NCBI GenBank assembly: GCA_014529385.2
Contig: CM043969.1
Location: 34,360,446 to 34,424,445 of the forward strand
DNA from: Adiantum capillus-veneris
Taxonomy: Eukaryota > Streptophyta > Polypodiopsida > Polypodiales > Pteridaceae
Direction of reading: 5' to 3'
DNA length: 64,000 nucleotides
Below the pieces are notes generated by a model. It saw nothing but the letters and a program-made list of their open reading frames with translations, searched no databases and was not told where the DNA came from. The position numbers and the translations under genes are program-made. This document shows, in pieces, positions 30,568 to 41,489 of the stretch. Positions within the stretch are counted from its first letter, which is position 1. Each line of letters starts with the position of its first letter.

Positions 30568-31203
30568 TTGATGAATATGGTGTCCAAACTTAAGAGGCCG
30601 TGGAAGTCATTAGTGAATCAGAGAAAGAGCCGAAGCATGGGCAAGTCAGAGTGTTGGCTGCCGGGGAGAGTTACCCAACATGGCATGGGAGAGGCCTATA
30701 TTGATGGAGGTGCTCAAGTTTGTGTGATCACACAGTCATGTGTTGAGAGATTGAGTCTCATTACATGTGGAAGCTCTGGGTTAAGGATTCGACTAGCAAA
30801 CCATACCAAAGTAAAGTGTTTGGGGCTGATTAATAATTTGAAAGTTGAAGTCTTTAATGTGAAGGTTATAGTGAAATTTCATGTTATGCCAGCTAGCCTA
30901 GGAGCTTTTCCTCTCATTTTGGGACGACCTTGGTTGAGAGTTGTTGGTGATGTGCAAGATTGGAGTGAGGATAGAATCTGTATGTATGGCAAGAAGGGTG
31001 AAAAGAGAGTGTTTGATATGACTACCAAGCAACCTTTGGCACTAGAAGATGTGAGTGAAAATGATGAATCCAAAGTTACCAGTGAAGACAGTTCTGAAGA
31101 TTCAAAAGGTAGCACTACTTCTAGTTCCAGTGATGAGGGTGAAGTATCATTCTTACTATTGGACAAGGAGAAGAGAGAAACAGGTGAAGTATTGCAATGT
31201 TAG
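30568..31203 (+). pseudogene. Protease region of element D
   Basis: A 211-codon open piece. GEAYIDGGAQVCVI (about 30690) is an aspartic-protease active site, with DGGA instead of the usual D-S/T-G-A; LILGRPWL (about 30916) is the second conserved part. F has the same DGGA. The acidic, serine-rich tail resembles that of F's gag-pro ORF. The ORF ends before RT, as in F. Confidence 0.85.
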
Positions 31204-31249
31204 GGGATATAAATGCTTCAAGCCATTTAGAACAACATGAGGAGTTGAT

Positions 31250-31960
31250 GCAGCGTAAACAATAATTGTTAGTGAAGAAGGAGTTGATTCAAAACATGTT
31301 GAGTACCGATTTGACACAAGGAGAAGGAAGGGAGTACTTACAATGTTGGACAGGTTTTCAAATCTTTTCATCACTTCATATCAAGAAATAAGGGGTTTTG
31401 TTGAATATCCTGTAAAGATTGAACTAGTTGACGTGGCAAAGCCAATAAGATAGAAATTAAGAAGGATGGGTAAGGAGCAATTGAATGCTTTAAAGAAAGA
31501 AGTGGATAAACATTTGGATGCAGGGTTCATTGTGCCAATTGATAATGTTGAATGGGTGAGCCCTATAGTGTTCACTCCAAAAAAGGATGGGCGTTGGAGA
31601 TTTTGCATTGATTATAAACCATTGAATACAGTTATCAAAAAAGATCCTTATCCCTTACCTTTCATTGATCAACTTTTAGATGCAGTGGTGGCTGGCTTTG
31701 AAAGATATAGTGTTTGTGATGGCTATTCAGGGTATTTCCAACTTATCCTTGCTCCTGAAGACCGGAAAAAGACTACTTTTATCAATCCATGGGGTTGTTT
31801 TTGCTTTTGTTGCCTTCCTTTTGGATTGACAAATGGACCTGGAGCTTTTGAAAGAAAATTGGATTGGGTCCTTACCCCGTTCCTTAGGAATTTTGTCAAA
31901 GGGTTCGGGTTCATACATGATTTCTGTGCTAGTACAGTTTAAGAAAAGAGCATGTTCAGA
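31250..31960 (+). pseudogene. Reverse transcriptase of element D
   Basis: Reads EWVSPIVFTPKKDGRWRFC, then IDYKPLNTVIKKDPYPLPFI, VCDGYSGYFQLILAPEDRKK and PFGLTNGPGAFERK. The catalytic region is damaged: FGFIHDF stands where F has VFIDDF. Frame shift after about 31942. Confidence 0.9.
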
Positions 31961-32700
31961 AGCTTGAAATGACTTTTGTAAGGTATGATGAATGAGGGGG
32001 TCAGTTGAACCCTAAGAATTGTCATTTGGCATAGCCAAGAGTGAAGCTCATTGGATATGCAATTTCAAAAAATGGGATTGAGGCAGATGCAGAGAAAGTA
32101 GAAGCGTTGTTATTGTTGTCATATCCAATGGATACAAGTTAGTTGGCCACTTTCATACAAAAAGTTAAATATTTGTCTCGACTCATACCTTTGGCATCAC
32201 ATTTATTATATTCATTGCGGCAAGCAGTTAAGAATGATCCATTAGAGGGGACACATGACTGTGAAGATGTTTTTGACACAGTCAAAGAAGTTTTGAGTAC
32301 ACTACCTATTATGCAAGCTCCTGACTGGAAAAAGGAATTTTATGTTAACCCATCAGTGGGAGATGATGCCATTGGGGCTATGTTGTTGCAAAGGGGGAAG
32401 GAATCTCAGTATATGAAACCTGTTCATTATGCTAGCAGAGTGAAAACTCCTCATGAAAGAGATTACTCAAAAATTGAATTGGTGATGACCAGTATTGTTT
32501 ATGCTTGTAGAATATTCAGACATTACCTGTTGCAAAAGTCGTTCACTTTTCTCACCAGTTATTCATGCTTCCTGAGCTGTTTAATAATTTGAATGTATCA
32601 AAGACGACAATGAAATGGGTTATTGAACCGCAAGAATTTCAGTTCACCTTTTTGGTGGAAGAGAGTACTCGGGCTACCTGGTAGATTTACTCACTTATAA
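31960..32700 (+). pseudogene. RT thumb and first (gypsy) RNase H of element D
   Basis: Reads LIGYAISKNGIEADAEKVEA (about 32050), then TFIQKVKYLSRLIPL and EFYVNPSVGDDAIGAMLLQ. As in F, the first catalytic Asp of the classical gypsy RNase H is replaced (PSVGDD), so this domain is probably not active in either element. Stops near 32138 and 32590. Confidence 0.8.
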
Positions 32701-32719
32701 AGAGACTCTTGTTTTGGTT

Positions 32720-33130
32720 AAGTAAGAGGTGGTGCAAAGGAAGAAGGTGGAACCTCTTGCCATATCCAATGCTTCACTGTTATGTTTTGATGGCTCTTAT
32801 CAAAGAAGTCATGATGCTACTTCTGGAGGAATTTTCATTTGTGATGCACAAGGAAAACTTTTAAGAAAACAAGGGCTAAAACTGGATGCAAGAAGTAATA
32901 ACGAAGCAGAGTACATGGCTCTTGAAGGTGGCTCGCACATTTGTTTACAGTTGGATGCCTACAAATCAAAGGAGATGCCTTGTTGGTTGTGAAACATGTA
33001 TTGGGAGTATGGAAGAATAAGAATCCTAAACTGAAAAATTTATGCTTCAATGTGAAATTGTTACTCAAAAAATTTGAAGCCTAGAGTTTGTAGCATATTG
33101 AAAGGTCTCAAAATGAAGAAGCTCATGATG
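32720..33130 (+). pseudogene. Second (archaeal-type) RNase H of element D
   Basis: Reads LLCFDGSYQRSHDATSGGIF and RSNNEAEYMALEGG, the FDG and NNEAEY motifs of the extra RNase H found in Tat gypsy elements. The region of the third motif (about 32975) is frame-shifted. Non-functional here. Confidence 0.8.
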
Positions 33131-33296
33131 CTGCCCAAGAAATGATCACTTGTGTGTTTTTGGTTAAGGCTAATGCCCCTTAATATCATGAAAGGGAAGT
33201 GTTAATAAAGGAGGTGGATTTTCTGTTGGTGTTTTACATGAGGGTCTACCATCATCCAAAAAGTATGCTTTTATAATAACAACTAGAAAGTACAAA

Positions 33297-34059
33297 ATGC
33301 TTGATGATGTGCTTTACATGAAAGGAAGTGATTTAGTATTGCATCGTGTGCCCTGGAAAGAAGAAATCTACAAGATTTTGGAGGAAAATCATGCGGGATC
33401 TTGTGGAGGTGATTTTGCCATGAAGGTCATGTTACATAAGATTTTGCAAAGATGGCTATGTATGGCCAAGTATTCAGCGGGATGTAACCATTGGTGCAAG
33501 TCTTGTTTATCTTGTCAAAAAATGGCAAAGATAATTTTGAAGCCTGAATTGTGAAAGACAATTCTAGCTTTTGATGTGTTTGAAAAATGGGGTCTTGATC
33601 TTATTGGACCATTACCCATGATCAGTAAAAGAAATGCTTACATCTTTATAGCACTGGATTATTTGTCATGTTGGGCAGAATCTAAAGCTATCAAACAGAT
33701 TACCAGTAAGAAAATGGAAAATTTTGTATATGAACATATATGCTACAAATTTGGTGTGCCATGAGAACTACTTTCTGATAGAGGACCGGGATATAGAGGA
33801 GAGTTGTTTGATTTTCTATGCAAAAAGCTTAATATACAACACCGGTACAGCTCTCCTTATTATCCACAATGCAATGGTAAGAGTCTTGACAAAGATAAAC
33901 CAGACATGTGGGAAAACTTGGGATTCACGGTTGCCTTGCGCATTATGGGCCTATAGAGCTACTATCAAAATGAGCACATAGTTTTCCCCTTACCACTTGT
34001 TTTATGGCAAGGAATCTTTATTGGATTGGAGATTCTTGCACTTAAATTGTTGTCATTGG
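33297..34059 (+). pseudogene. Integrase of element D, N-terminal part
   Basis: H-x-H zinc part near 33390 (NHAGSCGGDFAMKVM, second His changed to Asp) with CKSCLSCQK near 33500, then FEKWGLDLIGPLPM (first catalytic Asp, about 33580) and LSDRGPGYRGELFD-type sequence around 33775 in a shifted frame. Breaks off at 34059, where copia G is inserted; continues at 39287. Confidence 0.85.
34055..34059. other. Target-site duplication of G (ATTGG), left
   Basis: ATTGG precedes the left LTR; an exact copy follows the right LTR at 39287-39291. Confidence 0.95.
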
Positions 34060-34286
34060 TGTTGGAATTAGGGTTGCAGAGAAACACACACACCTTGGAG
34101 AAGATGAAGAAAGCTCAAGGCACACAATAGAGAGTGTGTTACTTAGTGTGCAATGGAAAGATGGATAGCCCTAGAGTGATGGGCGTATATACAATGCTTG
34201 GGGGAAAAAACCTCCTAAAGAGGGAAAAAATGCCTCGGCGGTCCTAGTGTGTTCACACACATCACTACCACATGTATATGGTAACA
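34060..34286 (-). repeat. 3' LTR of copia G (227 bp)
   Basis: On the minus strand starts TGTTACC and ends TTCCAACA. Direct repeat of 39061-39286. Confidence 0.95.
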
Positions 34287-34298
34287 AATCCCCCCTGG
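34287..34298 (-). other. Polypurine tract of copia G
   Basis: Minus-strand CCAGGGGGGATT next to the 3' LTR. Confidence 0.8.
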
Positions 34299-34299
34299 A

Positions 34300-36545
34300 G
34301 TGATGCAGTGAACGAGAGCTGGCACATGAGTAAAGGGAAGTGCCATGCTCTGAGGACATGATCAGTCCACGAAGGGGAGTAAGCCCAAAGCTTTGCGGAA
34401 AGATTCAAACTTCTCATGAGACAATGCCTTTGTGAAAAGATCTGCAAGGTTGTCCTGTGTTGGCACATAAGCCAAGTTGATCTCTCCTGCTCAGAGCCTC
34501 TCCCTGACATAATGGTAATGCACCTCAATGTGCTGTGTGCAAGCATAAAAAATTGGGTTCCTTGCAACTGCCAATGCGCTCTGACTGTCAGTGTAGATAG
34601 TGTTGGCAGTGTCATGTCCAACACCCAAATCAGCCATAGGGCGTTTGAGCCATACACACTCAACCGTAGCTGTGAAGACTGCCCTGTACTCAGCCTCACA
34701 ACTCGAAGTGGCCACAGTAGGTTGCTTCTTGCTCAACCATGATATACATGAACTGCCAAGCATGAAACAAAAACCACTTGTGGACACTCGCGTGTCAAAA
34801 CAACCAGCCCAATCTGAGTCCAAAAAAGCATGTAAGTCTAGCGGCAATGATCCCCCCTTGGGATAAAACAAGCCAAGATGTAAAGTGCCACTAAGGTAGT
34901 GGAAAATCCTCTTGAGGGCCTGCCAATGCTTAGACCTTGGGCTATGCATAAATCTACTGACCTGTGAGACTACAAACTGAATATCCGGCCTCGTGTTGCA
35001 TACATAAATGAGGCAGCCAACAGCAGTTTGGTAAACAGTGACATCAGCAGGATCGCCAGCATCATGTAGACTCAACTTCAAACCTGCTTCCATGGGAGTG
35101 GCAATAGGTTTGCAATCCTCAAGTCCAAACTTACATAGCAATGTCTTTATGTAACTTTTCTGACACAAGGCAATACCACCATCACACTGCTTAATCTATA
35201 TACCCAAGTAATGATGCAACAGCCCCAAATCTTTCATCTTGAAAGTAACATTCAAATCAGCCTTAAATTCAGCAATATGTCTCTCATTTGGTCCAGTGAT
35301 CAGCAAATCATCAACATAAAGAACCACAATGAGAAGTACATCACCCTCACGCTTTACATACAATGTGCTTTCTCTTGGACTGTTACGAAAGCCTTGTTTG
35401 ACCAAATGAGTGTCAGCTTTCTCATACCAAGCACGAGGAGATTGCTTTAACCCATACAAAGCCTTCTTACTTCAGCACACTTTGTCCTCTTATCCTTTTA
35501 TGACAAAACCGCGAGGCTGCATTACATAAACTTCCTCAAATATATCACCATTCAAGAAAGCAGTAACAATATCTGATCGATGTATATCCCAACCAAAATG
35601 AGCTGCCAATGCACATAGAAAACGCAAAGTAGTCATACGACAAGTGGGAGCAAAAGTCTCTTCATAATCTATGCCTTTTTGTTGTGCATAACCCTTTGCA
35701 ACAAGTCGAGCCTTATGGCGATCAATCTCACCATCTGGCTTGCGTTTCAACTTGTAAACCCACTTCGTACCAATGGCCTTTTTTCCAGGAGGCAAATCAC
35801 ATAAATTCCATGTGTCATTTTCTAAGTGCATCATATTCTGATTGCATGTCAGCCATCCAATTTTCTGAATTCTGTGCTTCATCAAAAGACAGAGGCTCCT
35901 CAACATCATGTAAGCTAGACACAGCCAAAGCATAACAATCTCATGCATAAGATGCATGGCGAGAGCCTGAACGAGTACGACTAGACAAAGGTGCATCCAA
36001 TTTACTATCCCGCAAAGTGTGCACCAGCCATTTTGGCATACCTCTAGCCTGCTCATTTTCAACCCTTTCCTCATCAAGTACATCATGTACACTGCATCAG
36101 TAATAGACTGATCTAGAACATTTTCAGAAACCTCCATATGTTGTACATTTGTCTCATTGGAACTTACATTCGTATTTCCACCATTGAAAAGAGGCAACAA
36201 AGTGTCATAAATGTCCTGTGAGCTTACATTAATGTCTCTAGTACATGACAACAAGGGCTGAACAGAATCTTCCACAAACACTACATCTCGAGAAACCAGA
36301 ATACATTTTGTTTGCGGATGATACAACCTGTAACCTTTGCTTTCAGCACTATAACCAACCAAAATACATTTGACAGCCTTATCATCCAATTTTTTGCGCT
36401 GCACTTGTGGAACCAAAGCATATGCCAAACAGCCAAAAACACACATGTGCTCAATAGAAGGCTTTCTATCATGCCATGCTTCATATGGAGTAATAGACTG
36501 CAAAGCTTTCGTAGGACACCTGTTTATACATAAGTGGCACACATG
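34300..36545 (-). pseudogene. Copia G pol: integrase end, RT and RNase H
   Basis: The frame starting near 36542 gives INRCPTKALQSITPYEAWH (integrase C-terminal side), a middle part that reads in a wrong frame between about 36060 and 35830, then RLVAKGYAQQKGIDYEETF and SDIVTAFLNGDIFEEVYVM. After stops at 35490 and 35468 come YGLKQSPRAWYEK and VLYVDDLLITG (catalytic YVDD, about 35310). After another stop at 35196, the RNase H with HAFLDSDWAGC and YTDSQSALAVARNPIFYA. Only a few lesions separate it from an intact frame. In a live element this would copy the RNA to DNA. Confidence 0.93.
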
Positions 36546-38698
36546 ATGGCCTCAAGCCAAAAAGAATGCGGTAAAGCTTGACTTTTGACCATACATCGTG
36601 CCATTTCCGTCAGTGACCTGTTTTTCCTCTCAGCAACACCATTTTGTTGAGGTGTATAAGGCACTGTACCTTGGTGTTTTATCCCATGACTAGCCAAAAA
36701 TGCATTAAGTTCATGAGACATATACTCCCCCCCTCGATCGGAACAGAGGGTGCCCATAGTACATTTCGAGACATTTTCAGCCATATCCAGAAATTGTTTG
36801 AAGCACATAAAAACTTTGGACTTCGCTTTAAGTGGAAATACCCATGCATGCCTGGAGTAATCATCAATGAAAGTCACGAAGTACAGGTAATTGCCCAAGG
36901 ACGGAGTTTGCATGGGCCCACAAACATCACTATGCACAAGCTGCAACCTGCATGTGGCCCGCACTAAACCATCCTTTGGAAACTTAGAACGCTGCATCTT
37001 ACCCAAAATACAACCTTCACAAACATGTTTGATAGGTGCTTCAAGAGGTGGCAAAGAAGCAACCATATCAAATTTCTGCAAATGCAGCAAACTTGCAAAA
37101 TTCAGATGACCAAAACGTGCATGCCAAAGTTTTGCATCTAAAATAGCCCTTGAATCTGCAACAGCATTTTCAAAATTTTGTCCACACTTGTCATACAAAG
37201 TGAGCTTATACAGCCCACGGCACAAAAGGCTAGATGCAACAATTTCATCACCAAAACTGAGATCATGAACTGTACATCTGTCATCCACAAATTTGACTAC
37301 AAGTCCAAGTCTAGCAAGTGTAGATACAGACAAAAGATTCTTCTTGATCCCATGTACATAAATTGCATCAACAAGTGTGAAAGAACTTCCATCAGCAGCG
37401 AGCACAATCTTTCCAACTCCCTGAACTGGATAAGAGGCATTGTTGGCACAAGTGACTGAATTCCCATGAGGGGCAGACTCGAGAGAGGTGAACAATTCAC
37501 AACGTGAGGTAATGTGCTTCGTAGCACCACTATCGAAATACCACACATGTGAATCTACAGCAACTGACAAGCATGCATCATGGACAATAGGATTGTAAGT
37601 GCACTCTACGCTAAAAGCCCATTCTGCATCAACATCGGCATCATAGTCTCCTTTCACAGAAGACTCAATAATGGCTGCATTTGTAGTGGAACCAGCATTT
37701 GTAGTGGAACCACCCTCTTTCTTCTTAGCCTCTTTGGCCTTCAACTTAGGACACGACTTGATCAAGTGATCATTGGCTTTACAATAATTGCAACACGTCT
37801 TCTTTTTGCCCTTATCACCAAAATTTCCAGACGAATTGCTGCCAGCAGAAGCATTAGGAACAAAAATTTTGCCACTCGCAGTAGAACCATAAGAAGTGGC
37901 TGCATTGTTGTTACCACCCTTTCTTTGAGAAGCAATAAAAGCATGTTCAACTGCATGCTGCCTAGTCCTGTTTTTTCTGGAAAGTGACTCTTGCAACAGC
38001 AATGTGCATAATGCATCAAACTTGACAACTTCAGGATTTCCTTGGGTCATAAGTCTCCAAGTACTAGCAAAAGTCAGGTAAGAATCTGGTAAGGCATCAA
38101 GAACAGTTTTCACAAGTGAACTGTCTGAAATGACTTCATCTGCAGAAATGACTTCAACAGTTTGCACAAGTGAACTGTCTAAAATGACTTCACCTCCAGA
38201 AATAAGTTGCTCATTGATATCCTTGACACTAGCAAGGAAAGTTTCCATATCATCTTCCTCATGCATAATCTTTGACTCCAGCTCTTTATGCAGCAAAGCA
38301 ATTTTAGCCTCATTGCGGCTTGCATAAAGACCTGCTAGAATATCCCAAGCCTGTTTTGCAGATTTTGCTGAACGGATGTGAGGAACAATGGTGCGCTTCA
38401 CAGACAACGCAATCACTGCATGAGCCTGTGCATCCTTAACATCCCAACGAGGTTGTTCTACCGTAGGCAAAACAACTCTAATAGCAGCAATCCTTGCAGC
38501 AAGACCTGCAACATCCTCAACATTGCCTACATCCTCAGAACCAGGACGTACATCAATGCCTTGCACAATGTTCCAGACACCCTTTGACACAAGAACATGT
38601 TGCATCATATAAGCCCACATAGGGTAGTTGTCCCCATCCAACCTATCCTCAGCAGCAACAAACATCTTGAACACATTTGTGTTGTTGTTGTCAACCAT
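36524..38698 (-). pseudogene. Copia G gag-protease-integrase (open 725 codons)
   Basis: Start ATG at 38698 (MVDNNNTNVFKMFVAAEDRL), soon after the primer site; an upstream in-frame ATG at 38761 also exists. Gag core DGDNYPMWAYMM, zinc knuckle CNYCKANDHLIKSC (about 37760-37800, canonical C-x2-C-x4-H-x4-C), protease WYFDSGATKHIT (about 37530), pre-integrase HARFGHLNFASLL and CEGCILGKMQRSKFP, and integrase core HSDVCGPMQTPSLGNY with FIDDYSRHAWV. The PQQNGVAERKNRSL motif carries the catalytic Glu. The frame ends in LEAIMCATYV because one base is missing near 36535. Gag contains an 18-codon duplication. Confidence 0.93.
38113..38220. repeat. 54-bp in-frame duplication in copia G gag
   Basis: The word CACAAGTGAACTGTCT recurs 54 bases apart (38111 and 38165), giving DSSLVQTVEVIS / DSSLVKTVLDAL in the protein. 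The frame is kept. Confidence 0.85.
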
Positions 38699-39046
38699 GG
38701 TAAATGCTGCACCTGATGTGAAAACTGCCCAAAAATAGGAGAAATGGAGCGGGAACAACACGTGCTATATAGCACAAACCGTAGAAGACTATAAGGCACC
38801 TGTTATGCAGAAAACGGCACTGACATAAATTCTACACAAAATGACGAAATAGCCTGTGCAGTACTTCCTGTAGTAGAAACGGAGGCCGAAATGAGCCCAA
38901 ATCGAAAATCTGAGCAAACGAAGCTCTTTGAGCTAACCCGAAGTATTTGTTGACCTGCAAACGCTCGCCAAAGCTCACTGAAATCGGAGAAAGTGAGCAG
39001 GCGTGTCCTGGAGCAGCTAGCGACTAAGCCTGGGAGGACGTGACCT

Positions 39047-39058
39047 GCTCTGATACCA
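39047..39058 (-). other. Primer-binding site of copia G (tRNA-iMet)
   Basis: Minus-strand TGGTATCAGAGC two bases inside the 5' LTR. Confidence 0.95.
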
Positions 39059-39060
39059 AT

Positions 39061-39286
39061 TGTTGGAATTAGGGTTGCAGAGAAACACACACAGCTTGGA
39101 GAAGATGAAGGAAGCTCAAGGCACACAATAGAGAGTGTGTTACTTAGTGTGAAATGGGAATATGGATAGCCCTAGAGTGATGGGCGTATATACAATCCTA
39201 GGGGGAAAAAACCTCCTAAAGAGGGAAAAAATGCCCGGCGGTCCTAGTGTGTTCACACACATCACTACCACATGTATACGGTAACA
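39061..39286 (-). repeat. 5' LTR of copia G (226 bp)
   Basis: Direct repeat of 34060-34286; followed by the ATTGG duplicate. Confidence 0.95.
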
Positions 39287-39803
39287 ATTGGGAGATGAAG
39301 AGAAAAGAGATACTTGGCAAAAAAGGTTGTTGGATTTAGAATGTTTGCAATTGGGCAGAGTTTTGGCTTTGAGCTACTATGAGGAAGTGTCAAAGAAAGC
39401 TCAGATAAAGGCTAATGAATGCATGAAGGATAAGGGAATTGCAAAAGGTGATCTTGTTTTGTAATACAATAGTAAGTTGGACAATACTTTCAAGAAAAAA
39501 ATTCAAATTAAGTGGGAAGGTTCGTTTACTGTTGTGGACAAGTTTGACAATGGAACATATTAGTTGTTGACAGATTTGGGTGGTGCACATCATAAATACC
39601 ATGTTAATGGTTACAGGTTGAAGAAGTATCTGGTACATTTGATGAGAATTGTGCTAGATGAGATTCTATCAATTTGAAGAAAAAAATGCAAAGATATCTG
39701 AGGATATGAATGAGGTTTCTGGGAATAAGCTATAGCAGTTGTTCACCCTAGAAACCTCTGCTTGTCATAAATGATCAAGCAGGCTGGAGGGGTTGGCAAG
39801 CTA
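39287..39803 (+). pseudogene. Integrase C-terminal end of element D
   Basis: Continues the integrase after copia G: LQLGRVLALSYYEEVSKKAQ, KGIAKGDLVL, then a stop, IQIKWEGSFTVVDKFDNGTY, another stop, and YHVNGYRLKKYLVH. This parallels the C terminus of F pol (KKGMLVLRYDN, VNGWRLKPYF). The segment before the 3' LTR ends with a purine-rich stretch (GGCTGGAGGGGTTGG, about 39783-39797), the likely polypurine tract. Confidence 0.85.
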
Positions 39804-41017
39804 TGCCAGGCATTTTTAGGATGAGCAGAAAACCAGTAGATCATGCCAAAAATCTTGCTAACTAGCCTCATATATATATGTGTACATAGTGCTTCGAGTC
39901 TTGAGAGTGACCATGTAAAAATTCATGTACAAAATTTTGGTTTTTCCGGGCTGGTTTATTGGAGATTTGGGTTGGTTGAGTCCTCAAAAGATGTTTTTCA
40001 ATAAGTATATTCAACCGTGCTTTATAGCTTGTGAATCAGACTTGTACATCATGAGGTATGTGCGTCCGAAGTGGGCAATCTCAACTTATAAAGTGGTTGC
40101 AGATGCATGCAACAAAGGCAACTGAGCCAACTTCATTATTTAAATTAGAAATTCTAAGATTTTGAATTTTTCGAAGTAGATTTGTGCTTTATGGCGTCGC
40201 ATTTGGTGGCTGGAGCGGTGCCATGCTCCTGGGAAGTTGTCCCAGAAAGAAGGTTGAGCTGAGAATTTTTGGTGGGGAAAGGAGGAAATTTGGAATATTA
40301 TGGAGAAGGCACCATGTGGCAATGGGATAATCCCACATAGGGGTGTGTGGGCTCAAAGAAAAGGGTATATATGGCAAGTTGGGAGCCCATTTGGGTTGTA
40401 ACACTTGAGAGGAGCTTGGGAGGAGCTTGGCTATGGGGGCTCGTGGACTCTTGGGGGATAAGGGGGCACATTTTTGGCCTCACATTGGCTGCCCAGGTGA
40501 CTGGCTCCATTTTCTGGTCCCTTGGACACAAGTCCCACCCCTTTCCTTGGGCAAAAAGTCACCGGCCTGCCCATTTCCTACCCAAATGAGGCCAAAAATG
40601 GACCAATTAAAAGGAGCCTTCAAAGAGAACCTTGTCGGTTGAGGGGAGAGAAGAGATCTCTTGGGATAAAAGATAAAGAGAGGCCCATTTTTATAGCTGC
40701 AACACCTACAAACTTTCCAGAGAGCTCATTTTTTAGCATAAGAGAGGACACCCCCAACTTCAAATGGCCATATCTCTCTCATCTTTTATCTGTTTTTAGC
40801 CTATGGATAATCTACGGACATCTACTCGAGAAGATCTACATATTCATGTCCTTGGTTTTTCCTAATTATAATTGTGCTTCATGTTAGAAGGCGTCTTCAT
40901 AAAACTTTAGAGGTGCTTATCAGGTGGTTTTGGTGGTGCAATAGATCTTCTTTCCGACGGTGTGACTCGTGCAAGGCTATAGAGGCACTCATTTACCTTG
41001 TTGTTTGCACGCTAGCA
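39804..41017 (+). repeat. 3' LTR of element D (about 1214 bp)
   Basis: Begins TGCCAGGCATTTTTAGGATG and ends GCTAGCA. Matches 27781-29015 with many substitutions and small indels. Confidence 0.85.
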
Positions 41018-41030
41018 TAATATAATATCT
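41018..41030. repeat. Leader palindrome E5, right arm
   Basis: TAATATAATATCT followed by AAGGGCCAGATTTAGGAC. The following words match those after E4, which identifies it as the other half of the palindrome cut at 27780. Confidence 0.75.
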
Positions 41031-41231
41031 AAGGGCCAGATTTAGGACTTATGTGACTGGATTGAGTTTGTCATAGTTTTCCAACTAACTCTAGCACCCC
41101 CTTTGTCAATTCAAATCGATGTAAAGAACATAGAGGATACGGGTTGGAAGAAGCACTAGATCAAGACATGAACGAGGATTTGTAAGAGGAGAGGGATGAG
41201 GAGATTCTACAACAAGGCTGGTAGACCGTAG

Positions 41232-41235
41232 ATGT
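41232..41235. other. Left target-site duplication of F (ATGT)
   Basis: ATGT repeats at 50496-50499. With F and one ATGT removed, the spacing between the shared words GTAGACC and TTCTCAAG equals that in element C (16 bases), supporting 4 bp exactly. Confidence 0.85.
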
Positions 41236-41447
41236 TGACGGGAGCAAAGCGAACCCCGAACCCCGACGGCCTCTAAAACACCGGGGACCGAATGGCGCGC
41301 CTTGAGCCTGTCATGGTAAAGCAAACAGGGGCACCACCTAGCTTCAGCGGCTAGGACGCAAATAACACACCACCATAACAAAGTTTTCATCCAAGAGAGA
41401 TGGATGCTTGGGAGTAATGATGAAGAGGAAAGGGAATGAGATCAAGT

Positions 41448-41489
<42 letters not shown>

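Larger units (their letters stand above)
34060..39286 (-). mobile_element. Ty1/copia retrotransposon G, nearly complete, minus strand
   Basis: 5227 bp with LTRs at 34060-34286 and 39061-39286 and a perfect 5-bp target duplication ATTGG (34055-34059, 39287-39291). On the minus strand the order is LTR, iMet primer site, gag-PR-INT frame, RT-RNase H frame, polypurine tract, LTR. The frame is broken by a 1-base shift near 36535 and stops at about 35490, 35468 and 35196. LTRs differ at about nine positions and one indel in 227, so it is the youngest clearly datable insertion here. It lies in the integrase of D. Confidence 0.97.
27781..41017 (+). mobile_element. Ty3/gypsy retrotransposon D (Tat-like), interrupted by copia G
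   Basis: LTRs 27781-29015 and 39804-41017, about 1.2 kb each, with gag, PR, RT, two RNase H domains and INT between. Copia G sits in the C-terminal half of the integrase. Without G the element is about 8 kb. Stops and shifts in every domain show decay. D is inserted into the leader of E; no clear target duplication is visible at its ends. Domain order and the second RNase H place it with F in the Tat group. Confidence 0.9.
41018..41235 (+). mobile_element. Element E, middle piece (leader end and gag fragment)
   Basis: 41018-41030 is the right arm of palindrome E5. After more leader, from about 41140 the sequence lines up with C gag upstream of its PSQVQKWVN segment (GTAGACC shared). In C the corresponding leader and gag N terminus take more than 1.5 kb, so E has lost most of that part by deletion. 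Cut at 41235 by element F; continues at 50496. Confidence 0.75.
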
